From NCBI GenBank assembly GCA_947501275.1, contig CANMVD010000001.1:868001-932000 (forward strand): DNA of 64,000 nucleotides. Direction: 5' to 3'. A program made the translations under genes and the position numbers. Positions 8,260 to 17,706 of the stretch are shown piece by piece (the stretch's first letter is position 1; each line of letters begins with the position of its first letter). Source of the stretch: an uncultured Tateyamaria sp. (GTDB taxonomy: Bacteria > Pseudomonadota > Alphaproteobacteria > Rhodobacterales > Rhodobacteraceae). Below the pieces are notes generated by a model, which saw only the letters and a list, made by a program, of their open reading frames with translations, had not been told where the DNA came from and did no database searches.

Positions 8260-10515
8260 ATGAGCAAGAACAAAGTCACAGCCGAGGAAGCCCTAGCGTT
8301 CCATCTGGAACCCACGCCTGGCAAATTTGAAATCTCGGCAACAGTTCCGATGACGACCCAGCGGGATCTGAGCCTTGCGTATTCCCCGGGTGTTGCGGTG
8401 CCGTGCGAAGCGATCGCTGCCAATCCGGAAACGGCCTATGACTACACAAACAAAGGTAACCTTGTAGCCGTCATATCGAACGGAACAGCCGTTTTGGGCT
8501 TGGGTAACCTTGGCGCTTTGGGCTCAAAGCCTGTGATGGAAGGCAAGGCTGTGTTGTTCAAGCGCTTTGCTGATGTGAACTCAATCGACATCGAACTGGA
8601 TACCGAAGATCCTGACGCGTTTTGCAATGCGGTCAAGCTGATGGGGCCAACCTTTGGTGGTATCAACCTTGAGGATATCAAAGCGCCGGAGTGCTTTATT
8701 ATCGAACAGCGTCTCAAGGAAGAAATGGACATTCCAGTGTTTCATGACGACCAGCATGGGACGGCCGTTATCTGCGCGGCGGGCTTGATCAACGCGTTGC
8801 ACATTTCAGGCAAGAAGATCGAAGATGTCAAAATTGTCCTCAACGGTGCGGGCGCTGCGGGGATCGCCTGTATTGAATTGCTGAAATCCATGGGCGCACG
8901 CCACGAGAACTGCATTGTGTGTGACACAAAGGGCGTGATTTTCCAGGGCCGCACGGAAGGCATGAACCAATGGAAGTCAGCCCATGCAGTCAACACCGAC
9001 TTGCGCACGCTGGATGAAGCGATGGTGGACGCTGATGTTTTCCTAGGTGTGTCGGTGAAGGGTGCCGTGACTCCGTCCATGGTTCAAAGCATGGCAGACA
9101 ATCCGGTGATCTTCGCAATGGCGAACCCGGATCCCGAAATCACTCCGGAAGAGGCACATGAAGTGCGCATGGATGCCATCGTTGCAACAGGACGGAGCGA
9201 CTATCCAAATCAGGTTAACAATGTCCTTGGTTTTCCCTACCTGTTCCGTGGTGCGCTGGATATTCACGCGCGGGCCATCAATGATGAAATGAAGATTGCG
9301 TGCGCCCATGCCCTCGCTGCATTGGCCCGCGAAGATGTCCCGGACGAAGTGGCTATGGCCTATGGCAAGTCGCTGACTTTTGGGCGCGATTACATTATCC
9401 CAACGCCCTTTGATCCTCGGCTCATTCACCGGATTCCGCCCGCTGTCGCACGCGCGGGCATGGATACGGGCGCTGCACGTCGTCCGATCATTGATATGGA
9501 TGCGTATGAACTTAGCCTCAAGTCGCGCATGGATCCGACAGCGAGCATCCTGACCGGAATCAACGCCCGCGCCCGCGCTGCTCAGGCCCGTATGATTTTT
9601 GCAGAAGGTGATGACCCTCGTGTGCTGCGGGCAGCCGTCATGTATCAGCGGTCTGGTTTTGGGAAAGCATTGGTTGTTGGCCGTGCGGAAGACGTTAAGG
9701 AAAAGCTTGAAACAGCGGGTATGGGCGACGCTGTGCGTGAATTGGAGATTGTAAATGCTGCCAATACGCCGCACCTCGAAGCATACAAAAACCATCTTTA
9801 CGAGAGACTACAACGCCGCGGGTTTGACGTTCAGGACATTCACCGACTTGCCGCAAGAGATAGGCACGTCTTTGCGTCTTTGATGCTGGCCCATGGTCAC
9901 GGGGACGGGTTGGTTACAGGCGCGACACGCAAATCAGCCCATGCGCTTGAGCGTATCAATCACGTGTTTGATGCGCATGAAGACAGCAAGGCAGTCGGTG
10001 TGACAGCCGTCATTCACAAGGGCCGGATCGTCTTCATATCCGATACACTGGTGCATGAGTGGCCAAACGAAGAAGATCTTGCAGACATTGCGGAACGCGC
10101 GGCGAGTGTTGCTCGAAATATGGGCCTTGAACCACGTGTCGCGTTTGTGAGCTTTTCGACCTTTGGATACCCTGTGTCTGAACGCGCCGAAAAAATGCAT
10201 GCTGCGCCACGCGTGTTGGACAAGCGCGGGGTTGATTTTGAGTATGAAGGCGAAATGACGGTCGATGTTGCGCTGAACGCGCAAGCTCAAGCGGCCTATC
10301 CATTCTCCCGTTTGACAGGTCCTGCGAACATCCTGGTTGTACCCGCACGTCACTCGGCCAGTATTTCTGTTAAACTGATGCAGGAAATGGGTGGGGCTAC
10401 CGTGATTGGACCGATCCTGACTGGTATCGAAAGTTCGGTTCAGATCTGTTCGACGGTTTCCACCGCCAATGATATTCTGAATATGGCCGTGATGGCCGCG
10501 TGCAAGGTCGGATAA
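8260..10515 (+). CDS. maeB: NADP-dependent malic enzyme with C-terminal phosphotransacetylase-like domain
   Basis: 751 residues, the full MaeB type. The N-terminal ~430 residues are malic enzyme (malate to pyruvate + CO2): YSPGVAVPC, the FHDDQHGTAV metal/substrate motif, NAD(P)-binding NGAGAAGIAC and FAMANPDPEI. The remaining ~320 residues resemble phosphate acetyltransferase (MIFAEGDDPRVLRAA, HGHGDGLVTGATRKSAHALE) and in known MaeB proteins act as a regulatory acetyl-CoA sensor rather than an enzyme. GGGAGGA lies just upstream of the ATG. The stop TAA overlaps the ATG of the next gene (TAATG), which implies coupled translation. Confidence 0.96.
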   Translation: MSKNKVTAEEALAFHLEPTPGKFEISATVPMTTQRDLSLAYSPGVAVPCEAIAANPETAYDYTNKGNLVAVISNGTAVLGLGNLGALGSKPVMEGKAVLFKRFADVNSIDIELDTEDPDAFCNAVKLMGPTFGGINLEDIKAPECFIIEQRLKEEMDIPVFHDDQHGTAVICAAGLINALHISGKKIEDVKIVLNGAGAAGIACIELLKSMGARHENCIVCDTKGVIFQGRTEGMNQWKSAHAVNTDLRTLDEAMVDADVFLGVSVKGAVTPSMVQSMADNPVIFAMANPDPEITPEEAHEVRMDAIVATGRSDYPNQVNNVLGFPYLFRGALDIHARAINDEMKIACAHALAALAREDVPDEVAMAYGKSLTFGRDYIIPTPFDPRLIHRIPPAVARAGMDTGAARRPIIDMDAYELSLKSRMDPTASILTGINARARAAQARMIFAEGDDPRVLRAAVMYQRSGFGKALVVGRAEDVKEKLETAGMGDAVRELEIVNAANTPHLEAYKNHLYERLQRRGFDVQDIHRLAARDRHVFASLMLAHGHGDGLVTGATRKSAHALERINHVFDAHEDSKAVGVTAVIHKGRIVFISDTLVHEWPNEEDLADIAERAASVARNMGLEPRVAFVSFSTFGYPVSERAEKMHAAPRVLDKRGVDFEYEGEMTVDVALNAQAQAAYPFSRLTGPANILVVPARHSASISVKLMQEMGGATVIGPILTGIESSVQICSTVSTANDILNMAVMAACKVG

Positions 10516-11393
10516 TGGCTGTCTGGAACCTTGGTTCGATCAACGTCGACAATGTGTACCGCGTGCCCCATTTCGCAGCGCCGGGTGAAACCCTGAGCGC
10601 ACTTGAATTTGCGCGTGGCCTGGGTGGCAAAGGGGCTAACATGTCGGTGGCCATTGCACGCGCTGCTGCGCGCGTATCACATATCGGCGTCGTCGGTGGT
10701 GACGGCGCGTGGTGTGTCGAACGGTTGATGGAATATGGCGTCGATACGCGACACATATCGCGCTTGGCAGACGATAAAACAGGCCATGCCAATATTTGCG
10801 TCAGTGATGATGGCGAAAATCAGATTGTTATCTACCCCGGTACAAATCGGATGATCAACGAGGCCATGCTTGGCGCTGCTTTGACGCAAGCATCGCCCGG
10901 TGACACATTGGTTTTGCAAAATGAAACCAATGCCCAAGTTGATGCGGCGCGAATGGCACGTGATCTTGGCCTAAAGGTGGCTTATGCTGCAGCCCCATTC
11001 GAAGCAATTTCTGTCTCTAATATGCTGGAATTTGCAGATCTGCTTGTATTGAACGAAGTAGAAGCGCAGCAGTTGACCACAGCGCTGGGGAGGCAGCTGT
11101 CTGACCTAGATGTTCATCACATCGTGGTCACTTTGGGCAGCGAGGGAAGCCGTTGGTACGATGTACCGAAAGGGACCGAGACGCATATTCCTGCGATCCC
11201 AGTCACACCTGTTGATACCACTGGCGCTGGGGATACGTTCACTGGGTATCTTGTGGCCGGATTGGATCGAGGGATGCCAATGATGCAATCCCTCACACTT
11301 GCGACGCAGGCAGCAGCGTTGATGGTCACGCGCCACGGCACTGCGGACGTTATCCCTGATCTCAAAGACATCGAAGACGCCCGTTTGGCTTAA
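10515..11393 (+). CDS. PfkB-family carbohydrate kinase (ribokinase-like)
   Basis: 292 residues from the ATG that overlaps the maeB stop; the ORF-track GTG at 10500 lies inside maeB. The N-terminus WNLGSINVDNVYRVPHFAAP and GLGGKGANMSVAIARA match PfkB signature 1. DTTGAGDTFTGYLVAGL is signature 2, with the catalytic Asp and anion hole. Family members phosphorylate sugars or nucleosides; ribose is the best guess from the GGKGAN motif, but no ribose transport gene is nearby. Stop overlaps the msrA stop by 4 bases, convergently. Confidence 0.88.
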   Translation: MAVWNLGSINVDNVYRVPHFAAPGETLSALEFARGLGGKGANMSVAIARAAARVSHIGVVGGDGAWCVERLMEYGVDTRHISRLADDKTGHANICVSDDGENQIVIYPGTNRMINEAMLGAALTQASPGDTLVLQNETNAQVDAARMARDLGLKVAYAAAPFEAISVSNMLEFADLLVLNEVEAQQLTTALGRQLSDLDVHHIVVTLGSEGSRWYDVPKGTETHIPAIPVTPVDTTGAGDTFTGYLVAGLDRGMPMMQSLTLATQAAALMVTRHGTADVIPDLKDIEDARLA

Positions 11394-12049
11394 CTGCCTG
11401 CAAATGGTGCAGCATCACCCCAAAGCCTTTTTACCCGTGCGTCGCGACCGCAAGCATCGCGGTAAGCTTTGTATGCCTTGGCTTTGGACTTGGGACCAAA
11501 GCGGGTCAGAACAATCGTCGACTGTTTGTAGTAATCTTGGTGATAGGCATCTGCTGGATAGAATTCGGAGGCTGGCAAGATCGGCGTTACGACTGACTGC
11601 CCCAGATCGGCCTGAGCACCAGCCTTGGCGGCCTTGGCGGCTTCAACTTGAGACGGTGTAGCAAAGACCGCAGTGGTATAACTTTGGCCGCGATCGCAAA
11701 ATTGCCCACCCGCATCTGTCGGGTCGATGGAACGGAAAAACAGGGACAAAAGTGTGTCTGTCGTGACTTTGGAAGGATCGAACGTTATTTGTACGGCCTC
11801 CAAATGACCCGTTCCGCCTTTAGTGACTTGCTTGTAGGTTGGATTGGACGTGGATCCCCCCATAAAGCCCGACACGGCTTCCGTCACACCGGCAACTTTC
11901 TCAAAGTCTGCTTCAACGCACCAAAAGCATCCGCCTGCGACCGTAAGAGTTTCAAGCTGTTGTGCATTGGAAGCCTTGGATTGAGCAACAAAACCCAATG
12001 CTATCATCAGGCCCAGTGACAAGGTCTTGAAAGTACGAAGATGAGTCAT
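11390..12049 (-). CDS. msrA: Peptide-methionine (S)-S-oxide reductase, predicted exported
   Basis: 219 residues from ATG at 12049, which has AAGGAG upstream; the ORF-track start at 12097 is upstream of that site. Residues 1-~29 form a signal peptide (FKTLSLGLMIALGFVAQSKA). The catalytic motif GGCFWCVE follows, with Cys41 as the nucleophile. The rest (FDPSKVTTDTLLSLFF, DRGQSYTTAVF) is standard MsrA. It repairs methionine-S-sulfoxide. Most MsrA are cytoplasmic, so the signal peptide implies repair of envelope proteins. No msrB is adjacent. The reductant would have to be a periplasmic thiol system not seen here. Confidence 0.93.
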   Translation of the reverse strand: MTHLRTFKTLSLGLMIALGFVAQSKASNAQQLETLTVAGGCFWCVEADFEKVAGVTEAVSGFMGGSTSNPTYKQVTKGGTGHLEAVQITFDPSKVTTDTLLSLFFRSIDPTDAGGQFCDRGQSYTTAVFATPSQVEAAKAAKAGAQADLGQSVVTPILPASEFYPADAYHQDYYKQSTIVLTRFGPKSKAKAYKAYRDACGRDARVKRLWGDAAPFAGS

Positions 12050-12171
12050 TTTGCGTCTCCTTTTGTTTAGGGTGACGCAGACGGCTTTTGTTCTCAACCT
12101 AACTCGACGTGAGGTCGCGCAGGCGTGAATTTGTGTTTACCACGCGGCTGTCAGCCTCTACCGCTTGGCGC

Positions 12172-12906
12172 ATGACGAAAAGAATTGCCATGTGGTCCGG
12201 TCCGCGCAACCTGTCAACGGCCATGATGTACAGCTTCGCTGCCCGCGGGGATACGCGCGTGGTCGATGAACCATTCTATGCCGCCTATCTCGCCCAGACG
12301 GGGGTGGATCACCCGCTGAGAAGTGACGTGCTCAACGCGCAGCCGACACATCCGGAAACAATTACAAAAACACTGATTTCGCCCGTATCAGAGCCTGTAT
12401 TCTACCAAAAGCACATGACCCATCACATGTTGCCGGACTGGTCAATGGATTGGATAGACCAGATCCAGAACGTGTTTCTGATCCGGCACCCGGCACGCGT
12501 AATTGCGAGCTATGCGCGAAAGCGCGAGCAGCCGACTCTGGACGACATTGGATTTGCCCAGCAGGTTCGCATCCTAGAGAAGGTCAAGGATCCAATCGTT
12601 GTAGATTCAAGCGACATCCGTGCCAATCCGTCTGAAATGTTACAGAAATTATGCGTCGCCATCGGTGTTCCCTGGACTGAAAACATGTTGCGATGGCCCA
12701 GTGGGGGACATGCAGATGACGGTGTATGGGCGTCACACTGGTACGGCGCCGTTCATCGATCAACGGGGTTTGACGGCCCCGAAGGACCGCTTCCCGATCT
12801 TGATGATCAGTTCGAGAAGTTGGCTGAGCAGGCAATGCCCTTTTTTGAGCACATGTCTGTACTCAAGATTACTTTAGACGCCGATCCCGGGCCGCCAGCA
12901 GCTTGA
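12172..12906 (+). CDS. Sulfotransferase-like P-loop protein
   Basis: 244 residues from ATG at 12172; the ORF-track start at 12109 adds 21 residues with no family similarity. [20 protein letters not shown] near the N-terminus is a P-loop-like PAPS-binding motif, and [18 protein letters not shown] corresponds to the 3'-phosphate loop of sulfotransferases. Databases often attach the label of a branched-chain aminotransferase to members of this family, and nothing here supports that. The acceptor substrate is unknown. The 3' end overlaps argG by 38 bases on the opposite strand. Confidence 0.75.
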   Translation: MTKRIAMWSGPRNLSTAMMYSFAARGDTRVVDEPFYAAYLAQTGVDHPLRSDVLNAQPTHPETITKTLISPVSEPVFYQKHMTHHMLPDWSMDWIDQIQNVFLIRHPARVIASYARKREQPTLDDIGFAQQVRILEKVKDPIVVDSSDIRANPSEMLQKLCVAIGVPWTENMLRWPSGGHADDGVWASHWYGAVHRSTGFDGPEGPLPDLDDQFEKLAEQAMPFFEHMSVLKITLDADPGPPAA

Positions 12907-14086
12907 GGCGAAGGGCGTTCAACTGGATGAAGCCTGCCGCATCTTTTTGATCATAAGCACCTGCGTCATCTTCAAATGTAACATGCGCTTCGGAATAGAG
13001 GCTATGGTCGGACCAGCGTCCGACCGTTCTGGCGAGCCCTTTATAGAGTTTGAGGCGCACAGTCCCTGTGACGTGCTCCTGACTCCGGTCAATCAGTGCC
13101 TGTAGCATTTCGCGCTCAGGGCTGAACCAAAAGCCATTGTAAATCAGTTCAGCATAGCGCGGCATCAGCTCATCCTTGAGATGTGCGGCGCCACGATCCA
13201 GCGTGATCTGTTCGATCCCGCGATGTGCTTCCAAAAGGATTGTTCCACCGGGTGTCTCGTAAATCCCGCGCGATTTCATCCCAACAAAACGGCCCTCGAC
13301 AAGATCAAGGCGGCCGATCCCATGTTTGCCACCCAGCTCATTGAGCTCGGTCAACACAGTGGCCGGAGACATCATTTCCCCGTTGATAGAGACTGCGTCA
13401 CCTTTTTCAAACCCAACTTCGATGTATTCGGCAGTGTCCGGTGCATCCTCTGGCGAGACTGTCCGCTGGTAAACGTAGTCCGGCGCATCCTCGGCTGGAT
13501 CTTCCAGCACTTTGCCTTCGGAAGACGTATGCAACAGGTTGGCATCTACGGAAAACGGTGCTTCGCCCCGCTTGTCCTTGGCAATTGGGATTTGGTTTTT
13601 CTCGGCAAAGTCGATCAGCTTGGTCCGACTGGAGAGATCCCACTCGCGCCATGGTGCGATCACCTTGATATCGGGGTTCAGCGCATAGGCGGCCAGCTCA
13701 AACCGGACCTGATCGTTGCCCTTGCCTGTCGCGCCGTGGGCAACCGCATCCGCACCTTCAATCGCTGCAATTTCGACGAGGCGTTTGGAAATCAACGGGC
13801 GGGCGATCGAGGTGCCCAGCAGGTACAGCCCTTCATAGAGCGCGTTGGCACGGAACATCGGGAACACAAAATCACGAACAAATTCCTCGCGTACGTCTTC
13901 GATGTAAATCGATGATGCCCCCATCAGTTCCGCTTTGGCACGGGCAGGCTCGAGTTCTTCTCCCTGGCCCAGATCGGCAGTGAAAGTGACAACTTCGCAG
14001 CCGTATTCGGTCTGCAGCCACTTGAGAATGATCGAAGTATCCAACCCGCCAGAATAGGCGAGGACAACTTTCTTGGGCGCGCTCAT
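12869..14086 (-). CDS. argG: Argininosuccinate synthase
   Basis: 405 residues, the normal length. It joins citrulline and aspartate using ATP in arginine synthesis. [18 protein letters not shown] at the N-terminus is the ATP pyrophosphatase P-loop. [16 protein letters not shown] and [14 protein letters not shown] are further signatures. Convergent with the sulfotransferase-like gene, overlapping it by 38 bases. Divergent from ilvA. argJ, another arginine gene, lies at 42200. Confidence 0.98.
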   Translation of the reverse strand: MSAPKKVVLAYSGGLDTSIILKWLQTEYGCEVVTFTADLGQGEELEPARAKAELMGASSIYIEDVREEFVRDFVFPMFRANALYEGLYLLGTSIARPLISKRLVEIAAIEGADAVAHGATGKGNDQVRFELAAYALNPDIKVIAPWREWDLSSRTKLIDFAEKNQIPIAKDKRGEAPFSVDANLLHTSSEGKVLEDPAEDAPDYVYQRTVSPEDAPDTAEYIEVGFEKGDAVSINGEMMSPATVLTELNELGGKHGIGRLDLVEGRFVGMKSRGIYETPGGTILLEAHRGIEQITLDRGAAHLKDELMPRYAELIYNGFWFSPEREMLQALIDRSQEHVTGTVRLKLYKGLARTVGRWSDHSLYSEAHVTFEDDAGAYDQKDAAGFIQLNALRLKLLAARDRRLK

Positions 14087-14202
14087 GGTTTCTTCCCTTG
14101 CTCAGGTCGCGGTGGCGATACCCCTTTTGCGTGATAGGGGCAAGATTGACCGGACACAGGGCGCGCTCTATCTCGCAGGGATTGAAGCGGAAGGATGACG
14201 GA

Positions 14203-15429
14203 ATGAGCTTTCAAGAAGACGCGCGCATCGCGGAACAGGCGATGCGGCAGGTTTTTCCTCAAACTCCGCTGCTGCGAAATGCATTGTTGTCGGCCCGTTT
14301 TGAGGCCGATATCTGGCTGAAGCGCGAAGATTTAAGCCCCGTCAGATCCTACAAGCTGCGCGGGGCTTTCAACGCGATGCGCAAGGTTGGTGATCCCAAC
14401 GCGATTTTTGTGTGTGCCAGTGCAGGCAATCACGCGCAGGGTGTAGCGTATATGTGCCGTCACTTTGGGGTGCGAGGGGTTGTTTTCATGCCGGTCACCA
14501 CACCTCAGCAAAAGGTCATGAAGACACGAATGTTCGGCGGTGACCACGTCGAGATCAAACTGACAGGTGATTATTTCGACGACACGCTTTCGGCCGCGCA
14601 GGCATATTGTTCACAGGAGCGCGCGCATTTCCTGTCCCCGTTTGACGATGAAGATGTGATTGAGGGGCAAGCGTCGGTCGCCGTCGAGATTGAGAGCCAA
14701 TTGGGGCGGGCGCCAGATATGGCGGTGATCCCAGTCGGGGGTGGCGGATTGTCGGCAGGAGTTCGCAGTTATTTTGGGGACGCTATTGCTTACACACTTG
14801 TCGAACCCACCGGAGCGCCTTCGCTTGTCAAAGCGTTGTCAGCGGGTGCTCCCATTGATGTTTCGCCGATCAACACATTTGTGGATGGCGCTGCTGTTGC
14901 GACGATTGGCAAGCGTACTTTTGCTAGGCTGTCGGACATCGACCCTCAATGTGTGCTTACGATTGAGGAAGACCGGATTTGTACCACAATTGTCGAGATG
15001 CTGAATGTCGAAGGCATTGTTCTGGAGCCAGCTGGCGCGATGGCGATTGAGGCGCTGTCGGACATTGCAGATCAGATCAAAGGCAAAACAGTGGTCTGCA
15101 TGACGTCTGGCGGAAATTTCGATTTTGAACGGCTTCCGGAAGTCAAAGAGCGTGCGCAGCGGTATTCGGGTGTCAAAAAATATTTCATCCTGCGCATGCC
15201 GCAACGTCCCGGCGCCCTAAAGGATTTCCTGAGTATTCTGGGTCCGGAAGACGACATTGCGCGTTTTGAATACCTTAAGAAATCCGCACGCAATTTTGGG
15301 TCTGTCTTGATCGGCATCGAAACTGTGAGACCAGAGAATTTTGTTAGGTTTTTGTCTGAGTTGGATCGCCAAGGCTTTGTTTACACAGACATCACGAACA
15401 ATGAGACGCTTGCACAGTTTGTCATTTAA
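14203..15429 (+). CDS. ilvA: Threonine ammonia-lyase (threonine deaminase)
   Basis: 408 residues from ATG at 14203, which has GGAAGGA upstream; the longer ORF-track start runs through the argG upstream region. Pyridoxal-phosphate Lys lies in SYKLRGAFNA, and the phosphate-binding loop reads VGGGGLSAG. CASAGNHAQGVAY binds substrate. The C-terminal ~80 residues (KYFILRMPQRPGALKDFLSI) form a single ACT-like regulatory domain, as in the short biosynthetic/catabolic form rather than the ~510-residue E. coli IlvA. It converts threonine to 2-oxobutanoate for isoleucine. Stop overlaps the hpt stop by 4 bases. Confidence 0.94.
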   Translation: MSFQEDARIAEQAMRQVFPQTPLLRNALLSARFEADIWLKREDLSPVRSYKLRGAFNAMRKVGDPNAIFVCASAGNHAQGVAYMCRHFGVRGVVFMPVTTPQQKVMKTRMFGGDHVEIKLTGDYFDDTLSAAQAYCSQERAHFLSPFDDEDVIEGQASVAVEIESQLGRAPDMAVIPVGGGGLSAGVRSYFGDAIAYTLVEPTGAPSLVKALSAGAPIDVSPINTFVDGAAVATIGKRTFARLSDIDPQCVLTIEEDRICTTIVEMLNVEGIVLEPAGAMAIEALSDIADQIKGKTVVCMTSGGNFDFERLPEVKERAQRYSGVKKYFILRMPQRPGALKDFLSILGPEDDIARFEYLKKSARNFGSVLIGIETVRPENFVRFLSELDRQGFVYTDITNNETLAQFVI

Positions 15430-15758
15430 GACACCATAGCACTGGCAATTCCGGCTTCAAACTCCGTCCTTGACGCCTCAAAACAGTCTAGAATTTCGCC
15501 GACGTCCACCGTTTCCGCGTCACCCGCGGCCGCGCGCAGTTCGCCCGCACTGCAAAGATTTGAAAACGCCGCAAATCCGAGGTTCAAAGCACTCCCTTTC
15601 AAGAAATGCAGGTCCTCTTCCAGCCTTCCAAGATCAGGGCCAGCCCGAAGGGCATCGGTGACACCTGAAACCTCCTCCAGAAACAGGGGCACAACCTCTT
15701 CGAAATCTTCGGCTCCAATTTCCTCCCTGAGGTTGGTTACGCGCTGCCAATCTATCAT
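15426..15758 (-). CDS. Histidine-containing phosphotransfer (Hpt) domain protein
   Basis: 110 residues from ATG at 15758, preceded by AGGAGA; the ORF-track start adds 9 unlikely residues. It consists of a single Hpt domain. The phosphorylatable His is in DLHFLKGSALNLGF, and the surrounding four-helix bundle is acidic (REEIGAEDFEEVVPLFLEEV). Such proteins pass phosphate between response-regulator receivers. The divergent neighbour is a receiver-PP2C protein, so the two probably form one phosphorelay. No histidine kinase is in the window. Confidence 0.88.
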   Translation of the reverse strand: MIDWQRVTNLREEIGAEDFEEVVPLFLEEVSGVTDALRAGPDLGRLEEDLHFLKGSALNLGFAAFSNLCSAGELRAAAGDAETVDVGEILDCFEASRTEFEAGIASAMVS

Positions 15759-15798
15759 CACAGATCTCCTGTTTGGCGCATGCATAGGCCGGTGCGGA

Positions 15799-15813
15799 TT
15801 AACAGGACGTAAC
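15799..15813. promoter_or_regulatory. CtrA-like site between the hpt and RR-PP2C genes
   Basis: TTAACAGGACGTAAC fits the CtrA consensus TTAA-N6/7-TTAAC with one mismatch, in the 147-base divergent intergenic region. CtrA regulates motility and gene-transfer-agent genes in Rhodobacteraceae. One short match has limited weight. Confidence 0.3.
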
Positions 15814-15905
15814 CAGTAAAAGTCTAGGTAAAGAACTGTGTAACTTCATCGCCTATTAAGGGCAGAGAGATACCAACCAACCGAACCAGTGGGAATCTTG
15901 TTTTC

Positions 15906-17204
15906 ATGAGCGCGACAGCGTCCAAATCACATGCCGAACCCTATTCGGGTACCGCAACGGATGAGCCGCCGAAGACAGCACAGCGTGTGTTGATCGTCGA
16001 CGACAGCCGGTTGCAGCGCAAGATATTGAGCAGTTCGGTGAAGCGTTGGGGATTTGAAGTCTTTGAAGCTGAATCCGGCGAACAAGCACTGGAGATCAGC
16101 AAAGAGGTTCAACCGGATCTTGTTTTGAGTGACTGGATGATGCCTGGTATGAATGGCCTCGAATTTTGCAATGCGTTTCGCAAGGCATCTGGCGACCGGT
16201 ATGGGTACTTCATCCTCCTTACGTCCAAGAGCGAAAAAAACGAAGTTGCGATGGGCCTGCAGGCTGGTGCGGACGATTTCTTGACCAAACCCGTCGACGC
16301 AAATGAGCTGCGCGCGCGTATTTCGGCGGGTGAACGTATCCTCCTGATGCAACGCGAACTCACAGAGAAAAATCGGCTGATCACGGATACGCTTGACGAG
16401 CTGCAGCGGGTCTATGACTCGCTCGACAACGATCTGCTTGAAGCCAAAAAGCTGCAGCAATCCCTGATCCGTGAGCGTCACAAGACATTTGATACGGGCG
16501 AGGTTTCGTTGATGTTGCGCTCCAGCGGACATGTCGGCGGGGACTTGGTCGGCTTCTTTCCTGCTGGCGCTGGTCACCTTGGGTTGTTCTCAATTGATGT
16601 GTCGGGCCATGGGATTAGCTCAGCGTTGATGACGGCGCGCCTTGCTGGATATTTGTCTGGTACTGCACCGGATCAGAACGTGGCTTTGGCCAAACAGGAC
16701 AACGGTGAATATACTTTTCTGCCGCCGGAAGAGGTGATCGAGACACTGAATGATCTCGTGCTCGATGAAATGGATACCGAGCATTATTTTACCTTGCTCC
16801 TGGCTGACGTAAATTTGGAAACAGGTCATGTGAGGATGTCACAGGCAGGTCATCCACATCCGCTTGTGCAGCGCGTTGACGGCACGATTGAACAGGATGG
16901 GCCTGGCGGGTTTCCAGTCGGGCTTATGTCGGGCATTTCCTTCACACAATTCGAAACGCAACTGAATCCGGGTGACCGTCTGTTGTTGCTGTCTGACGGA
17001 GTCACAGAATGTCCTGCCTCTGATGGTGAGATGCTGCAAGAATCCGGTCTCGAAAGCATGCTGCACGACATGAGCGATGTGCATGGCCCGTCATTCTTTG
17101 AAACCTTGCTGTGGAAGCTCAGCGATTTTGCCGGAGACCAGCCGTTTCCTGATGATGTGTCAGGAATACTGTTCGCTTTTCACGGCACGGACAATCCAAA
17201 ATAA
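15906..17204 (+). CDS. Response regulator with PP2C (SpoIIE-type) phosphatase domain, RbaY-like
   Basis: 432 residues. The receiver domain (residues ~30-150) starts VLIVDDSRLQRKILSSSV, has phospho-acceptor Asp in LVLSDWMMPGMNG and the conserved Lys in DDFLTKPVDA. A coiled coil (~155-190, LDELQRVYDSLDNDLLEAKK) leads to the PP2C domain, with metal-binding SIDVSGHGISSAL and LLLLSDGVTECPA. Such proteins dephosphorylate an anti-anti-sigma factor in partner-switching systems. R. capsulatus RbaY, which affects gene-transfer-agent production, has this architecture. The RbaV/RbaW partners are not in the window. Divergent from the Hpt gene. Ends 25 bases inside the next, convergent gene. Confidence 0.88.
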   Translation: MSATASKSHAEPYSGTATDEPPKTAQRVLIVDDSRLQRKILSSSVKRWGFEVFEAESGEQALEISKEVQPDLVLSDWMMPGMNGLEFCNAFRKASGDRYGYFILLTSKSEKNEVAMGLQAGADDFLTKPVDANELRARISAGERILLMQRELTEKNRLITDTLDELQRVYDSLDNDLLEAKKLQQSLIRERHKTFDTGEVSLMLRSSGHVGGDLVGFFPAGAGHLGLFSIDVSGHGISSALMTARLAGYLSGTAPDQNVALAKQDNGEYTFLPPEEVIETLNDLVLDEMDTEHYFTLLLADVNLETGHVRMSQAGHPHPLVQRVDGTIEQDGPGGFPVGLMSGISFTQFETQLNPGDRLLLLSDGVTECPASDGEMLQESGLESMLHDMSDVHGPSFFETLLWKLSDFAGDQPFPDDVSGILFAFHGTDNPK

Positions 17205-17629
17205 CGACACAGAAACATCTGATCGCCTTCGTTGCCGAGTGTGTGTGAAGCCTCTCGCGGCGTCATCCAAATGGCTCGGTGACCTTGCTCTGTTGGTTCA
17301 GATAACTGGTACGCCGGGCGCGCAAGATAAACATGGCACAGCTTCTCTGCCCATAAATGGTATTCAGGCATAAACACAAAGCGTCGGAAGGCACCAAGCC
17401 GGATTGGTTTTGCAATCCGCCATCCAGTTTCTTCCACAACCTCACGATGTAACGTGGTCACTGGCGACTCGCCGGGATCAATTCCACCGCCCGGCAATTG
17501 AAAGTCCGGGTGCGGTTCCATTTGGCATGTCAAAAGGACCTGAGAATCTCGAACCAGAAGCGCATATGCACCCGGGCGAAGTGTGTACGTCTGTTGTTTG
17601 ACAGGAGGCATACCAATGCGCCGGATCAT
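17180..17629 (-). CDS. Nudix hydrolase
   Basis: 149 residues. The Nudix box is complete: GGGIDPGESPVTTLHREVVE followed by ETG (G-x5-E-x7-REVxEExG). The preceding LPGAYALLV/QLPG strand layout fits a small MutT-like hydrolase. Substrate cannot be read from the sequence. The gene overlaps the end of the PP2C gene by 25 bases in convergent orientation, so antisense pairing of the two 3' ends is likely. Divergent from hslO. Confidence 0.86.
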   Translation of the reverse strand: MIRRIGMPPVKQQTYTLRPGAYALLVRDSQVLLTCQMEPHPDFQLPGGGIDPGESPVTTLHREVVEETGWRIAKPIRLGAFRRFVFMPEYHLWAEKLCHVYLARPAYQLSEPTEQGHRAIWMTPREASHTLGNEGDQMFLCRYFGLSVP

Positions 17630-17706
17630 GTTTCGCCTCTTTCAGTTTCTGCATGTGTTCCTATATAGTCGCGATATGCCAATCACCGGCGTCCAAGGAA
17701 ACCCCA

